Source: Candidatus Gastranaerophilales bacterium (GTDB lineage Bacteria; Cyanobacteriota; Vampirovibrionia; Gastranaerophilales; Gastranaerophilaceae). Taken from it: a stretch of DNA of 64,000 nucleotides. Made by a program: the position numbers and the translations under genes. This document shows positions 1 to 8,364 of the stretch, one piece after another. Position 1 is the first letter of the stretch. Every line of letters begins with the position of its first letter. The stretch covers positions 45,505 through 109,504 of the forward strand of contig CALVAR010000002.1 in NCBI GenBank assembly GCA_944325575.1, in the 5' to 3' direction. A model generated the notes under the pieces. The model did not search any database, was not told the origin of the DNA, and saw only the letters and a list, made by a program, of their open reading frames with translations.

Positions 1-223
1 ATTTAAGTATGTATTTTGTTCCGTTTTTACTGTACTTTTTGAAAGTATTTTTTCAAAATTGTCAGATATTGTGATTGTATAAAGAACTTTGTCTATAGTG
101 CAGTAGTTAAGACATATATTTCTGGCAAATGCTGTACGCAGCTGTTCTGAAAGAAAGTTCAATACATTGTTCTTTCATATTTTGTGCAAATTCTTTATAG
201 TTAAAATCTTTATCCATTGTCAT
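1..223 (-). pseudogene. possible frame-disrupted gene fragment at left edge
   Basis: On the minus strand a 38-codon reading frame beginning with ATG at 223 (MTMDKDFNYKEFAQNMKEQ) stops at 107. A different frame then stays open from about 177 to the window edge (contains QLRTAFARNICLNYC). Together they look like one gene broken by a frameshift, or two unrelated short frames. No family was recognised. The sequence beyond base 1 would decide. Confidence 0.2.
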
Positions 224-324
224 ATCTGTATATTTTTTATAATTAAAAATTATAGCATTTCAAATATTAGGTTATTAATACTTATTTTAATTGATTTTCT
301 TATATATTTGTTCCATTAATTTTC

Positions 325-1713
<1,389 letters not shown>

Positions 1714-1737
1714 TTAATCAAGACTGATTATAAATAT

Positions 1738-1775
1738 AAAAAAGCAGGTATGATTTATTTCATGCCTGCTTTTTT
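1738..1775. terminator. bidirectional terminator
   Basis: A 16-bp stem (1738-1753 with 1760-1775) closes with A-run on the left and T-run on the right. It separates convergent eno and the minus-strand gene that ends at 1760; that gene's stop codon lies inside the right arm. Confidence 0.85.
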
Positions 1776-2056
1776 GATTGTTTATTCTCTTCTCGTATTT
1801 CTTCTATGTGTTTATCAATTTTATCCTTTTGCTTCCGTACTTCGTATGCTCTTTTTCTTACGAAAGTCTCTATATAGTCGAAATCTATTTTTCCTTTTTT
1901 ATCTTTGAATTGTTCAAGCTGCTTCATCATTTGTATAAACCCGTGCAGCTGGGCTATTTGTATAAATATTTTGTCTAAGTTTTCATATAACAAATCAAGC
2001 TCGTCTTCATCTATAAGGAAATCTTTTTTCTCTTTGGCTGTATTATTTGTTTCCAT
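1760..2056 (-). CDS. hypothetical charged coiled-coil protein, 98 aa
   Basis: Not recognised. The 98-residue product is very rich in Lys, Glu and Asp and almost entirely predicted helical. Residues 16-50 (DEDELDLLYENLDKIFIQIA) and 65-95 (charged heptad-like stretch ending EEIREENKQSKKQA) look like coiled coil. There is no signal peptide or membrane segment, so a cytoplasmic location is inferred. The start ATG at 2056 has AAGGAAC just upstream. It converges on eno and shares the terminator between them. Confidence 0.7.
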   Translation of the reverse strand: METNNTAKEKKDFLIDEDELDLLYENLDKIFIQIAQLHGFIQMMKQLEQFKDKKGKIDFDYIETFVRKRAYEVRKQKDKIDKHIEEIREENKQSKKQA

Positions 2057-2153
2057 CGTAGTTCCTTTGTTAAGTTGTGTTTCAAATTTTATTAAAATAT
2101 ATCATATTCTATACGGTGTAGCAGATATTATCAACTATTTTAACCATAACTGT

Positions 2154-2159
2154 TACAAT
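2154..2159 (+). promoter_or_regulatory. -10 box TACAAT, leaderless start
   Basis: TACAAT ends seven bases before the ATG of the HTH gene at 2167, and no Shine-Dalgarno is present. The -35 (TCAACT at 2131-2136, 17 bp spacer) is weak. Transcription would start at or next to the start codon. Confidence 0.4.
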
Positions 2160-2166
2160 CCACAAT

Positions 2167-2376
2167 ATGATTCAGAATAATTTGTCTACAATAATGGGGA
2201 AGAAAAGAATTTCTATTGCTGATGTCAGCAGGATTGCCGGTGTACGATATGAAACTATACACAGGCTATACCACGATAAAAACAAAGGCATTGAATTTGC
2301 TACATTAGACAAATTATGCTGGGCGCTTCAATGCACGCCTTCTGAGATTTTTGAATATATAGAAGACAAAAAATAA
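2167..2376 (+). CDS. small Cro/CI (XRE)-type HTH regulator
   Basis: A 69-residue single-domain DNA-binding protein. Residues 14-66 form the five-helix Cro/CI fold: ISIADVSRIAGVRYETIHRL gives helices 2 and 3, and the C-terminal TLDKLCWALQCTPSEIFEYI is the hallmark last part of the HTH_26/YozG-like subfamily. It has no ligand or dimerisation domain, so it probably acts as a simple repressor. No target operator could be identified. The gene stands alone between two minus-strand genes. It has no Shine-Dalgarno; the ATG lies 7 nt after a TACAAT box, suggesting a leaderless mRNA. Confidence 0.85.
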   Translation: MIQNNLSTIMGKKRISIADVSRIAGVRYETIHRLYHDKNKGIEFATLDKLCWALQCTPSEIFEYIEDKK

Positions 2377-2395
2377 TTTTCCGTAGAAATTTAAC

Positions 2396-2827
2396 CTAGA
2401 CAGTTACATATATATGGTGGGATAATTTAACTTTAATAATCGTATTTCTCGGGAGTTCCACATTCTTGCCCGGATTATCAAAAAATGTGTTAAGAGCAGA
2501 ATCCGCCAATATGGCTACTGTTCGCCCTATCATGTAGCTTTTATCATATCCCTGTGTGTATGTTTGAGGTCTTGAGCCAATGTCCAGCATAATAGCCATA
2601 CCTGTTTTGGCCATAGTGCTTGCAATTTTTAGGGGTCTGTTTTCATCAACTCCGAGAGCATAAGTGTTTGATGCAATAGGAATACTTTTTCCGTCGGTTG
2701 TAATAATCTCGTTAAATCTCAGTTCAAGTTCTCCGTTTTTGTGAGCACGTCCGGCCTCTACCTGTATTGCATTTCCGTATAAAATGCTGCCTGCAGCAAG
2801 TCTATTTACAAAATTTTTACATAACAA
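2396..2827 (-). pseudogene. probable 5'-truncated exported-domain protein remnant
   Basis: The 143-codon frame begins only with TTG at 2827, has no ribosome binding site, and remains open further upstream into the next gene's promoter. Its content looks like a real domain: AAGSILYGNAIQVEAG, then ELELRFNEIITTDGKSIPI, and a C-terminal ELPRNTIIKVKLSHHIYVTV. This pattern (a turn with Ala-Gly-Ser, a beta strand, a 'DGK-I-PI' hairpin and a final Lys-rich strand) resembles C-terminal beta domains of secretion or cell-surface proteins. I could not name the family. Known relatives of this type carry an N-terminal signal, which is absent here, so I infer 5' truncation. It could also be an intact gene with a non-standard start. 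Confidence 0.45.
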
Positions 2828-2873
2828 AAAATATATGATAAAATGGCAGTAAGATAATGAATGGAGAAAGATT

Positions 2874-3047
2874 ATGGCAAGAATAGTAAGACCCTCATGG
2901 GCGATAAGATGTGTACAGTCAAGCTGCAGAGAACTTTTTGAAGTAGCAATTTTGGAAGACGGAAAGCAGCAGGAAGTTGTATGTCCGAAATGCGGCGAAC
3001 ACTATCTTTATCCTGTTTTGCCTGATGATATGGAAAACGCTGAGTAA
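2874..3047 (+). CDS. 57-aa zinc-ribbon-like protein
   Basis: A short gene with GGAGAAAG at 2863-2870 and ATG at 2874. The product carries a Cys pair spaced C-x4-C (residues 13 and 18) and a second pair in VVCPKCGEHYLYP (C37 and C40). Four cysteines in this arrangement usually bind one zinc ion in a small ribbon. No enzyme domain is present. It lies 15 bases upstream of the radical SAM gene in the same direction and may be cotranscribed with it. Function is unknown; RNA or protein binding is only a guess. Confidence 0.7.
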   Translation: MARIVRPSWAIRCVQSSCRELFEVAILEDGKQQEVVCPKCGEHYLYPVLPDDMENAE

Positions 3048-3062
3048 TTTTTCAGGTCAAAA

Positions 3063-4004
3063 ATGCAGTTTCCCCGTCCTGAAACAAACAAAAGATATTA
3101 TCAATTCAGCGAATATTTAAAAACAAAATTCGGTAAAAAAGTATACAAAATTACTCTTGATGCCTGTTTTAGCTGTCCGAACAGAGACGGTACGATATCG
3201 TCAGGCGGATGCATTTTCTGTGATGACGGCGGGAGTTTTTCGCGTGCGCACAGTTCTTTGTTATCTGTCAGAGATCAGGTTTACACAGGTGTGAAAACTC
3301 TTGGAGAACGTTTTAAGGCGCAAAAGTTTATGTCGTATTTTCAGGCTTATTCAAATACATATAAGCCTGTCGATGAGTTAAAAAAAATATATGATGAATC
3401 ACTGTGTCATCCCGATGTGGTCGGTATTTCTATAGGGACAAGGCCTGATTGCGTTGATGAACAAAAGCTGGATTTGATTGCATCTTATACGGAAAATTAT
3501 GAAACATGGATAGAATACGGTCTGCAATCTATGCATGACCGGACTTTGAAATTTATAAACCGCGGGCATGATTTTGAAACTTTTTTGAAGGCGTTTCAAG
3601 AAACCAAAAAAAGAGGAATTAAAACAGGCGTGCATGTTATTTTAGGACTTCCCGGCGAAACAAAACAGGACATGCTGGAAACAGTAAAAATGCTGGCTGA
3701 TATCGGTGCTGACGGGGTAAAGTTCCACTGTTTGTGTATATTCCCCAATACAAAACTTTATGATTTATATGAGCAGGGGAGTATAAAACTTCTCGAAGAA
3801 GATGAGTACATAGATATTGCATGCGATTGTCTTGAGCTTTTGCCTTCCGATACCACTATCCACAGGCTGGGCGGCAACGGACTGCAGGCAATAAAAGTTG
3901 CACCTAAGTGGCTTAATAAAAAATTTGAAATATTAAATAGGATTGACAGTGAGTTGGAAGAAAGAAATTCTTATCAGGGTAAGAAGTTTATACGCTTGAA
4001 ATAA
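3063..4004 (+). CDS. YhcC/TIGR01212-type radical SAM protein
   Basis: A 313-residue radical S-adenosylmethionine protein of the YhcC/YtqA group. The N-terminal block around residues 33-55 (DACFSCPNRDGT, then GGCIFC) carries the cysteines for the [4Fe-4S] cluster; the spacing departs from plain CxxxCxxC, which is typical of this group. Further conserved parts are SIGTRPDCVDEQKLDLI, WIEYGLQSMHDRTLKFINRG and GVHVILGLPGETKQDM, the TIM-barrel strands. The substrate is not firmly known in the family. The ATG at 3063 has only a weak ribosome site and follows the zinc-ribbon gene closely. The last codons and the stop codon lie inside the left arm of a 197-bp inverted repeat, so the present C-terminus may be shaped by that element. 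Confidence 0.9.
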   Translation: MQFPRPETNKRYYQFSEYLKTKFGKKVYKITLDACFSCPNRDGTISSGGCIFCDDGGSFSRAHSSLLSVRDQVYTGVKTLGERFKAQKFMSYFQAYSNTYKPVDELKKIYDESLCHPDVVGISIGTRPDCVDEQKLDLIASYTENYETWIEYGLQSMHDRTLKFINRGHDFETFLKAFQETKKRGIKTGVHVILGLPGETKQDMLETVKMLADIGADGVKFHCLCIFPNTKLYDLYEQGSIKLLEEDEYIDIACDCLELLPSDTTIHRLGGNGLQAIKVAPKWLNKKFEILNRIDSELEERNSYQGKKFIRLK

Positions 4005-4190
4005 TATTTATAAATTTATATCTGCTGTTTCATTCCTACAGAAATTAACTTTAACCTGAGTCCGATAACTCGGATTTGGAAATATTTTCTTATGTTTCCA
4101 AATCCTCAAACAAATCGGACTTATTGTTGTTAAAGTAACTTTCTGTATGTCATTTCACAAAGATATAAATTTATAAATATTATTTCAAGC
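3994..4190. repeat. 197-bp imperfect inverted repeat (MITE-like)
   Basis: The outer arms 3994-4023 and 4161-4190 are perfect 30-bp reverse complements. Inside, 4039-4054 pairs with 4130-4145 (two mismatches), GTCCGAT 4060-4066 with 4114-4120, and an 11-bp stem 4072-4082 with 4095-4105. The whole thing could fold as one long hairpin. It contains no coding sequence of its own and begins within the last codons of the radical SAM gene. Part of the left half (about 4011-4048) recurs at 31470-31512 in reverse orientation, which argues for a dispersed repeat rather than a plain terminator. Confidence 0.75.
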
Positions 4191-4267
4191 TATATCTGCA
4201 TTTTAAGCTGTCTTTACACAGATATAAAGATTAGATAAAGAAATCAAAGTTTAATAAATATTTGCTT

Positions 4268-4273
4268 TATAAT
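4268..4273 (+). promoter_or_regulatory. -10 box TATAAT upstream of HEAT-repeat gene
   Basis: A perfect TATAAT, 36 bp before the ATG at 4310. The -35 region is not recognisable. A start near 4280 gives a leader of about 30 nt that includes the GGAG ribosome site. Confidence 0.45.
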
Positions 4274-4309
4274 GTGTACAACGATAAGAAAAAGACATGG
4301 AGAAATAAA

Positions 4310-4600
4310 ATGCACGCAGATTCTATTAAATATTTTTTAACTCAATTAGAAACAGCAGATAACAAAAGTAAAGCTGAAATAGAAAATATGCTTGTAAATG
4401 TTGGTTCAGCAGCAGTTCCAGTTCTTGTTGAACAGTTACAAACAGTAAAAGGCGCTGTAAGAGGCGTTGTTGCTATGAGCTTAATTAGAATCGGTGAAGC
4501 TTCTGTTGATTGTCTTAAAAAAGTTGCAGAAAACAACAAAGACTTTGAATGGGTTGCTAAATATTTAATCTCTGAAATCAAAGGCGAAATTGCAGCTTAG
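4310..4600 (+). CDS. 96-aa HEAT-repeat protein
   Basis: A small all-helical protein with two to three HEAT repeats. The motif V.N.GSAAVPVLVEQL, followed by AVRGVVAMSLIRIGEASVDCL, is typical of the PBS-lyase/HEAT class found in Cyanobacteria and relatives, where such proteins act as scaffolds. Nothing indicates enzymatic activity. I take ATG 4310 as the start because GGAG lies at 4299-4302 and the longer frame (TTG 4262) overlaps the promoter. Codon use is like that of highly expressed genes in this window (eno, tsf). It is monocistronic, with its own promoter and terminator. Confidence 0.8.
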   Translation: MHADSIKYFLTQLETADNKSKAEIENMLVNVGSAAVPVLVEQLQTVKGAVRGVVAMSLIRIGEASVDCLKKVAENNKDFEWVAKYLISEIKGEIAA

Positions 4601-4641
4601 TTTCTCTAAAACATATATAGCCGAAACAAACAAAACATTGA

Positions 4642-4677
4642 AAAGGGTTGGTCTTTCAGGAACAATCCTTTTTTTAA
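4642..4677 (+). terminator. rho-independent terminator
   Basis: AAAGGGTTG pairs with CAATCCTTT across a short loop (one G-T pair) and is followed by seven T. It ends the HEAT-repeat transcript. Confidence 0.7.
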
Positions 4678-4847
4678 TATTATGTATTGGCAAAAAAAAT
4701 TTTGTTTGTATTTTATTAAATTAAAATCTTTTACTTGTTAGCAAAAAAATATAAAAAGTATTGAGGAATGTAATATATAATACAAGATTTCTTGACTTTC
4801 ATTTTATCAGCCTATTAATATATATTATAAAGAATAAGTGAGGTTAC

Positions 4848-5417
4848 ATGAAAAGTTCAACATTATCCAGATCAAATCTTTCTAAAGAAAAAATGGTCTT
4901 GTTAGAAGAATTGAGAGCAAAATCAAATAACAATCACACTTCTAACGAAACAAGGACTCCTGATGTTTACATCAGACCTGCAAAAGAAAAAGAACTGGAT
5001 GTTCTTTGGCAGAATTTTAAAGTAAACCAGAAGGAAGAAAAATCTCCCGGTGTTTACCTTATAACAGGATTTATCGCAGGCGCTTTGTGCATGTTTTTGA
5101 TGACTGCATTGTTGAGCTTCAGCTCTAATGCTATTAACGAAGCTAACAACCCTGCAGCACCAAAACTGGTGAAAAAAGTTAAACCTGCTAAAGCGGCAAA
5201 ATTATCCATTATTCCTGCTGATCAGGCAGTGGAAGAAGTTAAAACTGCTGCTCCCGAATCTTATACAGTAAAATCCGGAGATACTCTGGAAGGTATTATT
5301 ATAAGATTCTACGGCAAGTATGACCCTTCTAAAGTAAATAAAATAATGGAAGCAAACAATTTATCCAATCCGAACCAGTTATCAATCGGTCAGTCTTTGA
5401 TAATTCCTATGGATTAG
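4848..5417 (+). CDS. membrane-anchored LysM protein
   Basis: A 189-residue bitopic protein. Residues 1-65 are hydrophilic, one membrane helix spans about 69-92 (YLITGFIAGALCMFLMTALL), and then a Lys/Ala/Pro-rich linker leads to a C-terminal LysM domain at about 138-187 (SYTVKSGDTLEGIII to LSIGQSLIIP). LysM binds N-acetylglucosamine-containing glycans, so the domain probably sits on peptidoglycan in the periplasm with the N-terminus in the cytoplasm. This layout resembles cell-wall tethering or FimV-like proteins, but no enzyme domain is present. GAGG at 4839-4842 precedes the ATG. It is monocistronic, followed by a terminator. Confidence 0.85.
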   Translation: MKSSTLSRSNLSKEKMVLLEELRAKSNNNHTSNETRTPDVYIRPAKEKELDVLWQNFKVNQKEEKSPGVYLITGFIAGALCMFLMTALLSFSSNAINEANNPAAPKLVKKVKPAKAAKLSIIPADQAVEEVKTAAPESYTVKSGDTLEGIIIRFYGKYDPSKVNKIMEANNLSNPNQLSIGQSLIIPMD

Positions 5418-5440
5418 TTGTTAATCAGGATTAATAAAAT

Positions 5441-5467
5441 AAAACCGCTTAACAAATAAGCGGTTTT
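5441..5467. terminator. bidirectional terminator
   Basis: A perfect 10-bp stem AAAACCGCTT / AAGCGGTTTT with a 7-nt loop, and A/T runs on both sides. It lies between the LysM gene and a convergent minus-strand gene. Confidence 0.85.
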
Positions 5468-5497
5468 ATTTTTGTATTTTAAAATATGAAATTTTAA

Positions 5498-5719
5498 CTA
5501 TCTTCGTTTCCAGGCAACCATTCGCATACCTTCTGCAGAAGGCTGCGCTGTTGTGTAAATATTAAAATCATTCAAGGGACGTGCGTATGCCTGTTTGAAG
5601 TCAACATTTTTGACTTCTTCAATGCAGGTATTGCAGCCGAATTCATCTTTAATAATTTCGGCAAAAAACTGCTGATCCTCGTTGAGGTTTAAATCCCTTA
5701 TATTTTTGACGATATCCAT
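5498..5719 (-). CDS. hypothetical 73-aa protein
   Basis: Not recognised. It is a small soluble acidic-to-neutral protein with a CxxC pair (FGCNTCIEE, residues 28-31) and a Pro/Ala-rich tail ending in MVAWKRR. No signal or membrane segment is visible. The ATG at 5719 lies six bases after TAAAAT (5726-5731, minus strand) and the context GAGAAT gives only a weak ribosome site, so this may be a leaderless mRNA. It follows gatD on the same strand but with a 72-bp gap. Confidence 0.55.
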   Translation of the reverse strand: MDIVKNIRDLNLNEDQQFFAEIIKDEFGCNTCIEEVKNVDFKQAYARPLNDFNIYTTAQPSAEGMRMVAWKRR

Positions 5720-5791
5720 ATTCTCATTTTATACTTTTGTATGAGAAAATACTGCAAAAGTTATAAAAAATATATAAAATTGATACATTAC

Positions 5792-6532
5792 TTAATATTT
5801 TTTATTCAAAAGTGATTTATGAGCACTTTTTTCAAAATCGTCATTTAATGGGGAGAGTTCAAATTCTTCTTTGTATCTTTTGTGCAGTGCAAGTGTAATC
5901 AGATAATCCGCAAAGTGTGGATTTTTAGGTAGAAAAGAGCCGTGAAGGTAGGTTCCGAAAATATTTTTGTATCTTGCACCTTCTGTTTTGTCTTTTGCAT
6001 TATTGCCGTTGCCTATAACAATATGTGCCATTGGCTCTGTATCCCCCTGCAGATATGTCAGCCCGCTGTGATTTTCAAAACCTACAAGGGTATTGGGTGT
6101 GACATAATCGCAAGTTGCGGTTACATTGCCTATAAATCTTTTGTTTCCGGCTTCTGTATAGGCATCCAAAAGTCCTATGCCGAGAAGTTTTTCTGCATTG
6201 TGCGGCTGATAGTAATGCCCGAGAAGCTGATACCCTCCGCATATTGCCAGAAACACGGCATTTTCATCTGCTGCATCCTGCAGTGCGGCTTTGTGTTTTT
6301 GCAGTTCTTTTGATACTGCAATTTGCTGTTTATCCTGCCCTCCGCCTATAAAATAAAAGTCATATTTTTTTATATCAATAGTGTCGTTTAAGCCTATGGA
6401 ATCAATGTTTACATCAATATTGCGCCATTCGCAGCGTTTTTTTACGGTCAAAACATTCCCCCAATCACCGTATATATTAAGAAGTTTCGGGTAAAGATGA
6501 GCAATGTTTAATGTAATATTTTTACTATCCAT
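5792..6532 (-). CDS. gatD: GatD-type glutamine amidotransferase (lipid II amidation)
   Basis: The 246-residue class I glutamine amidotransferase of the CobB/CobQ-like group. In its family GatD releases ammonia from glutamine and hands it to MurT, which amidates the alpha-carboxyl of D-Glu in lipid II. The nucleophile sits in FLAICGGYQLLG (Cys98) and the catalytic His in GTYLHGSFL (His197); the N-terminal LNIAHLYPKLLNIYGDWGN is characteristic of GatD. The usual partner gene murT is not adjacent and does not occur in this window. Start ATG 6532 lies six bases after CATAAT with a TG extension and a TTGTTA at 17 bp, so a leaderless mRNA is likely. Confidence 0.9.
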   Translation of the reverse strand: MDSKNITLNIAHLYPKLLNIYGDWGNVLTVKKRCEWRNIDVNIDSIGLNDTIDIKKYDFYFIGGGQDKQQIAVSKELQKHKAALQDAADENAVFLAICGGYQLLGHYYQPHNAEKLLGIGLLDAYTEAGNKRFIGNVTATCDYVTPNTLVGFENHSGLTYLQGDTEPMAHIVIGNGNNAKDKTEGARYKNIFGTYLHGSFLPKNPHFADYLITLALHKRYKEEFELSPLNDDFEKSAHKSLLNKKY

Positions 6533-6538
6533 TCTTCA

Positions 6539-6567
6539 ATTATGACAAAAAATAAGTTTTTTAACAA
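6539..6567 (-). promoter_or_regulatory. gatD promoter (leaderless)
   Basis: On the minus strand TTGTTA (6567-6562), 17 bp, then TG-T-CATAAT (-10 at 6544-6539). The gatD ATG follows after exactly 6 nt. It is back to back with the promoter of the divergent gene, leaving two bases between the -35 boxes. Confidence 0.65.
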
Positions 6568-6569
6568 TT

Positions 6570-6598
6570 TTGTTTTATGTTTTTTTAGTCGTTATAAT
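6570..6598 (+). promoter_or_regulatory. promoter of 77-aa exported protein (leaderless)
   Basis: TTGTTT at 6570-6575, 17-bp spacer, TATAAT at 6593-6598, then 6 nt to ATG 6605. The expected transcription start coincides with the A of the start codon. Confidence 0.7.
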
Positions 6599-6604
6599 AA
6601 TTTT

Positions 6605-6838
6605 ATGAGAAAATTACCAAATATTATTTTAATCGTATTTTTATGCTTGATATTAGTCAATAATCAAGAAGCGCAGGCATATATAAATCCGGGATCCGGA
6701 AGTTATATTTTTCAAACTGTAATAGGCGGTATTCTTGCTATAATTGCTTTGTTTAAAAAGCTTTTTATGTCTTTGCTTAATTTGTTTGGAATAAAAAAAT
6801 CTTCGGCAGAGGATGAAGCTGAAGATGAATATGTCTGA
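6605..6838 (+). CDS. small exported 'NPGSGSY' membrane protein, 77 aa
   Basis: The product has a hydrophobic N-terminal segment (residues 5-24, likely signal peptide or anchor) ending near QAQA-Y, then YINPGSGSYIFQTVIGGILA and a second hydrophobic helix to about residue 60, with an acidic tail. The motif resembles the widespread small 'DPGTGS' proteins that occur beside methyltransferase and sulfatase-like genes, and the two genes downstream here are exactly those. I start at ATG 6605 and not at the in-frame ATG 6542, because a consensus promoter covers the latter. The final codons and the stop (GTC TGA) lie within a dispersed repeat that begins at 6831, so the native C-terminus may have been changed. 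Confidence 0.8.
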   Translation: MRKLPNIILIVFLCLILVNNQEAQAYINPGSGSYIFQTVIGGILAIIALFKKLFMSLLNLFGIKKSSAEDEAEDEYV

Positions 6839-7008
6839 GGCGGCCTCGCTTGTAGAAGTGGTACACGGAGTGCGAGTGACGCAAGGTCTAGCATTTTGCG
6901 GAAGTGACCCCATGCACTTGTTGCCTGTGCCAGACTTGTTGGTAAAAACGGACTTGTTTATCGCACAGGTTCATCAAGTAGTCGGAGTCAGTTGACAATA
7001 TGAAATAT
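6831..7008 (+). repeat. dispersed GC-richer repeat, copy 1 (compact)
   Basis: A 178-bp block also present, with extra inserts, at 50805-51360. Shared segments in order are ATGTCTGAGGCGGCCTCGCTT, AGAAGTGGTACAC, GTCTAGCATTTTGCG, ACCCCATG, a stem CCTGTGC...GCACAGG around GACTTGTTGGTAAAAA-like sequence, and CAGTTGACAATATGAAATAT. It is clearly more GC-rich than its surroundings. An open frame through it is an accident of composition. It starts in the stop codon of the upstream gene and ends in the first three codons of the methyltransferase gene. Confidence 0.75.
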
Positions 7009-8364
7009 ACATCTTACAAAGATCCTGCGGGTTTTGTTTTCTGTCTGGACGGTGTTGTGTACAGACAGATTAATAATTGTGCAAAGAAGGATTATGACCT
7101 GTTAATTAACAGCGGTTTGTATAAAAAGCTGGCTGAAAATAAAATGCTTATTAGCCACGAGGAAGTTTGTATTGAAAAAGAACCGGATGCCAATGCTTAT
7201 AAATACATAAAACCGGAGCAGATTAAATACATTTCTTATCCTTATGAATGGGCTTTTTCTGCATTAAAGGATGCTGCTCTTTTAACGCTAAAGATTCAAA
7301 AAACTGCTCTAAAATACGGTATGACTCTAAAAGATGCATCGGCATATAACATTCAGTTTTTGGAAGGGAAACCCGTTTTTATAGATACTCTTTCTTTTGA
7401 AGAATATAAACAGGATACGCCTTGGAAAGCATACGGACAGTTTTGCAGGCATTTTTTGGCACCTCTTGTATTGATGAGTTATACGGACATTAACCTGAAT
7501 AAGCTTTTGATAGCAAATATTGACGGTATACCTTTGGACCTGGCGCAAAAGCTTCTTCCTGCAATGGCAAAGCTGAATTTTGGCGTTTTAACCCATATTG
7601 TTTTACATTCGTTGTCTCAAAAAACTTTTGAAGATAAAAAGCAATCTTGTGCTAAAAGTGCGAAAATGAGCATGTTTGAATTGGAATCTTTGCTCGATTC
7701 TCTGGAAAATACGGTCAAGGGCTTAAAATTTCCTGATATATATACAGAGTGGGGAAATTATTATGAGAATACAAATTATTCTGATGAATCTTTCAGCGAG
7801 AAAAAAGCAATAATTTCGCACTTTATTAATAAAGTGGAGCCAAGCTCGCTTTGCGACCTTGGCTCCAACAGAGGCGACTTTTCAAGAATTGCTTCTGAAA
7901 GAAATATACAAACCATAGCATTTGATATTGATCCTGTCGCAATTGAGGATAACTACAGGCATGTAAAAAAATATAAGGAAACAAATATCCTGCCTCTTCT
8001 TCAAGACTTTAACAACCCGAGCCCCGCTATCGGGTTTATGAATGATGAGCGTGCGGGATTTTGTTCAAGATTTAAGTGTGATATGGCAATGGCACTTGCT
8101 CTGATACATCATCTTGCAATTTCCAATAATCTTCCGTTTAAAAACATTGCGGAGTTTTTTGCTTCGATTGCACGGTATTTGATAATAGAGTTTGTTCCAA
8201 AAACTGATTCAAAAGTGCAAATTTTGTTATCTTCCAGAGAGGATATATTTGACAAATACGATATAGAAAATTTTGAAAAAGAGTTTTGTTCATATTTTGA
8301 TATACTTGAGAAAAGCTGTATTAAAAATTCGCAGAGAACTCTTTATTTGATGAGGAGAAAATGA
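7000..8364 (+). CDS. NoeA-type class I SAM methyltransferase
   Basis: A 454-residue protein. The C-terminal half carries a Rossmann methyltransferase fold: motif I SLCDLGSNRGDFSRIA near residue 285, then the acidic end of strand 2 in TIAFDIDPVAIEDNY, and MAMALALIHHLAI as a motif IV/V region. The N-terminal half (YKDPAGFVFCLDGVVYRQI, then WKAYGQFCRHFLAPL) is typical of the nodulation-protein NoeA-like methyltransferases. The substrate is unknown; a cell-surface glycan is a reasonable inference given the neighbours. The start ATG 7000 lacks a Shine-Dalgarno and lies at the end of a dispersed repeat that also occurs at 51360. It overlaps the next gene by four bases (ATGA). Confidence 0.85.
   Translation: MKYTSYKDPAGFVFCLDGVVYRQINNCAKKDYDLLINSGLYKKLAENKMLISHEEVCIEKEPDANAYKYIKPEQIKYISYPYEWAFSALKDAALLTLKIQKTALKYGMTLKDASAYNIQFLEGKPVFIDTLSFEEYKQDTPWKAYGQFCRHFLAPLVLMSYTDINLNKLLIANIDGIPLDLAQKLLPAMAKLNFGVLTHIVLHSLSQKTFEDKKQSCAKSAKMSMFELESLLDSLENTVKGLKFPDIYTEWGNYYENTNYSDESFSEKKAIISHFINKVEPSSLCDLGSNRGDFSRIASERNIQTIAFDIDPVAIEDNYRHVKKYKETNILPLLQDFNNPSPAIGFMNDERAGFCSRFKCDMAMALALIHHLAISNNLPFKNIAEFFASIARYLIIEFVPKTDSKVQILLSSREDIFDKYDIENFEKEFCSYFDILEKSCIKNSQRTLYLMRRK

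Noticed and set aside
2396..2827. VirB10/TrbI-like type IV secretion protein
   Set aside because: The resemblance is limited to short turn motifs; no other secretion genes are near and the start is missing.
6813..6995. 60-aa open frame across repeat copy 1
   Set aside because: Lies in a GC-richer repeat, overlaps a real gene, has no ribosome site, and the frame is not kept in copy 2.
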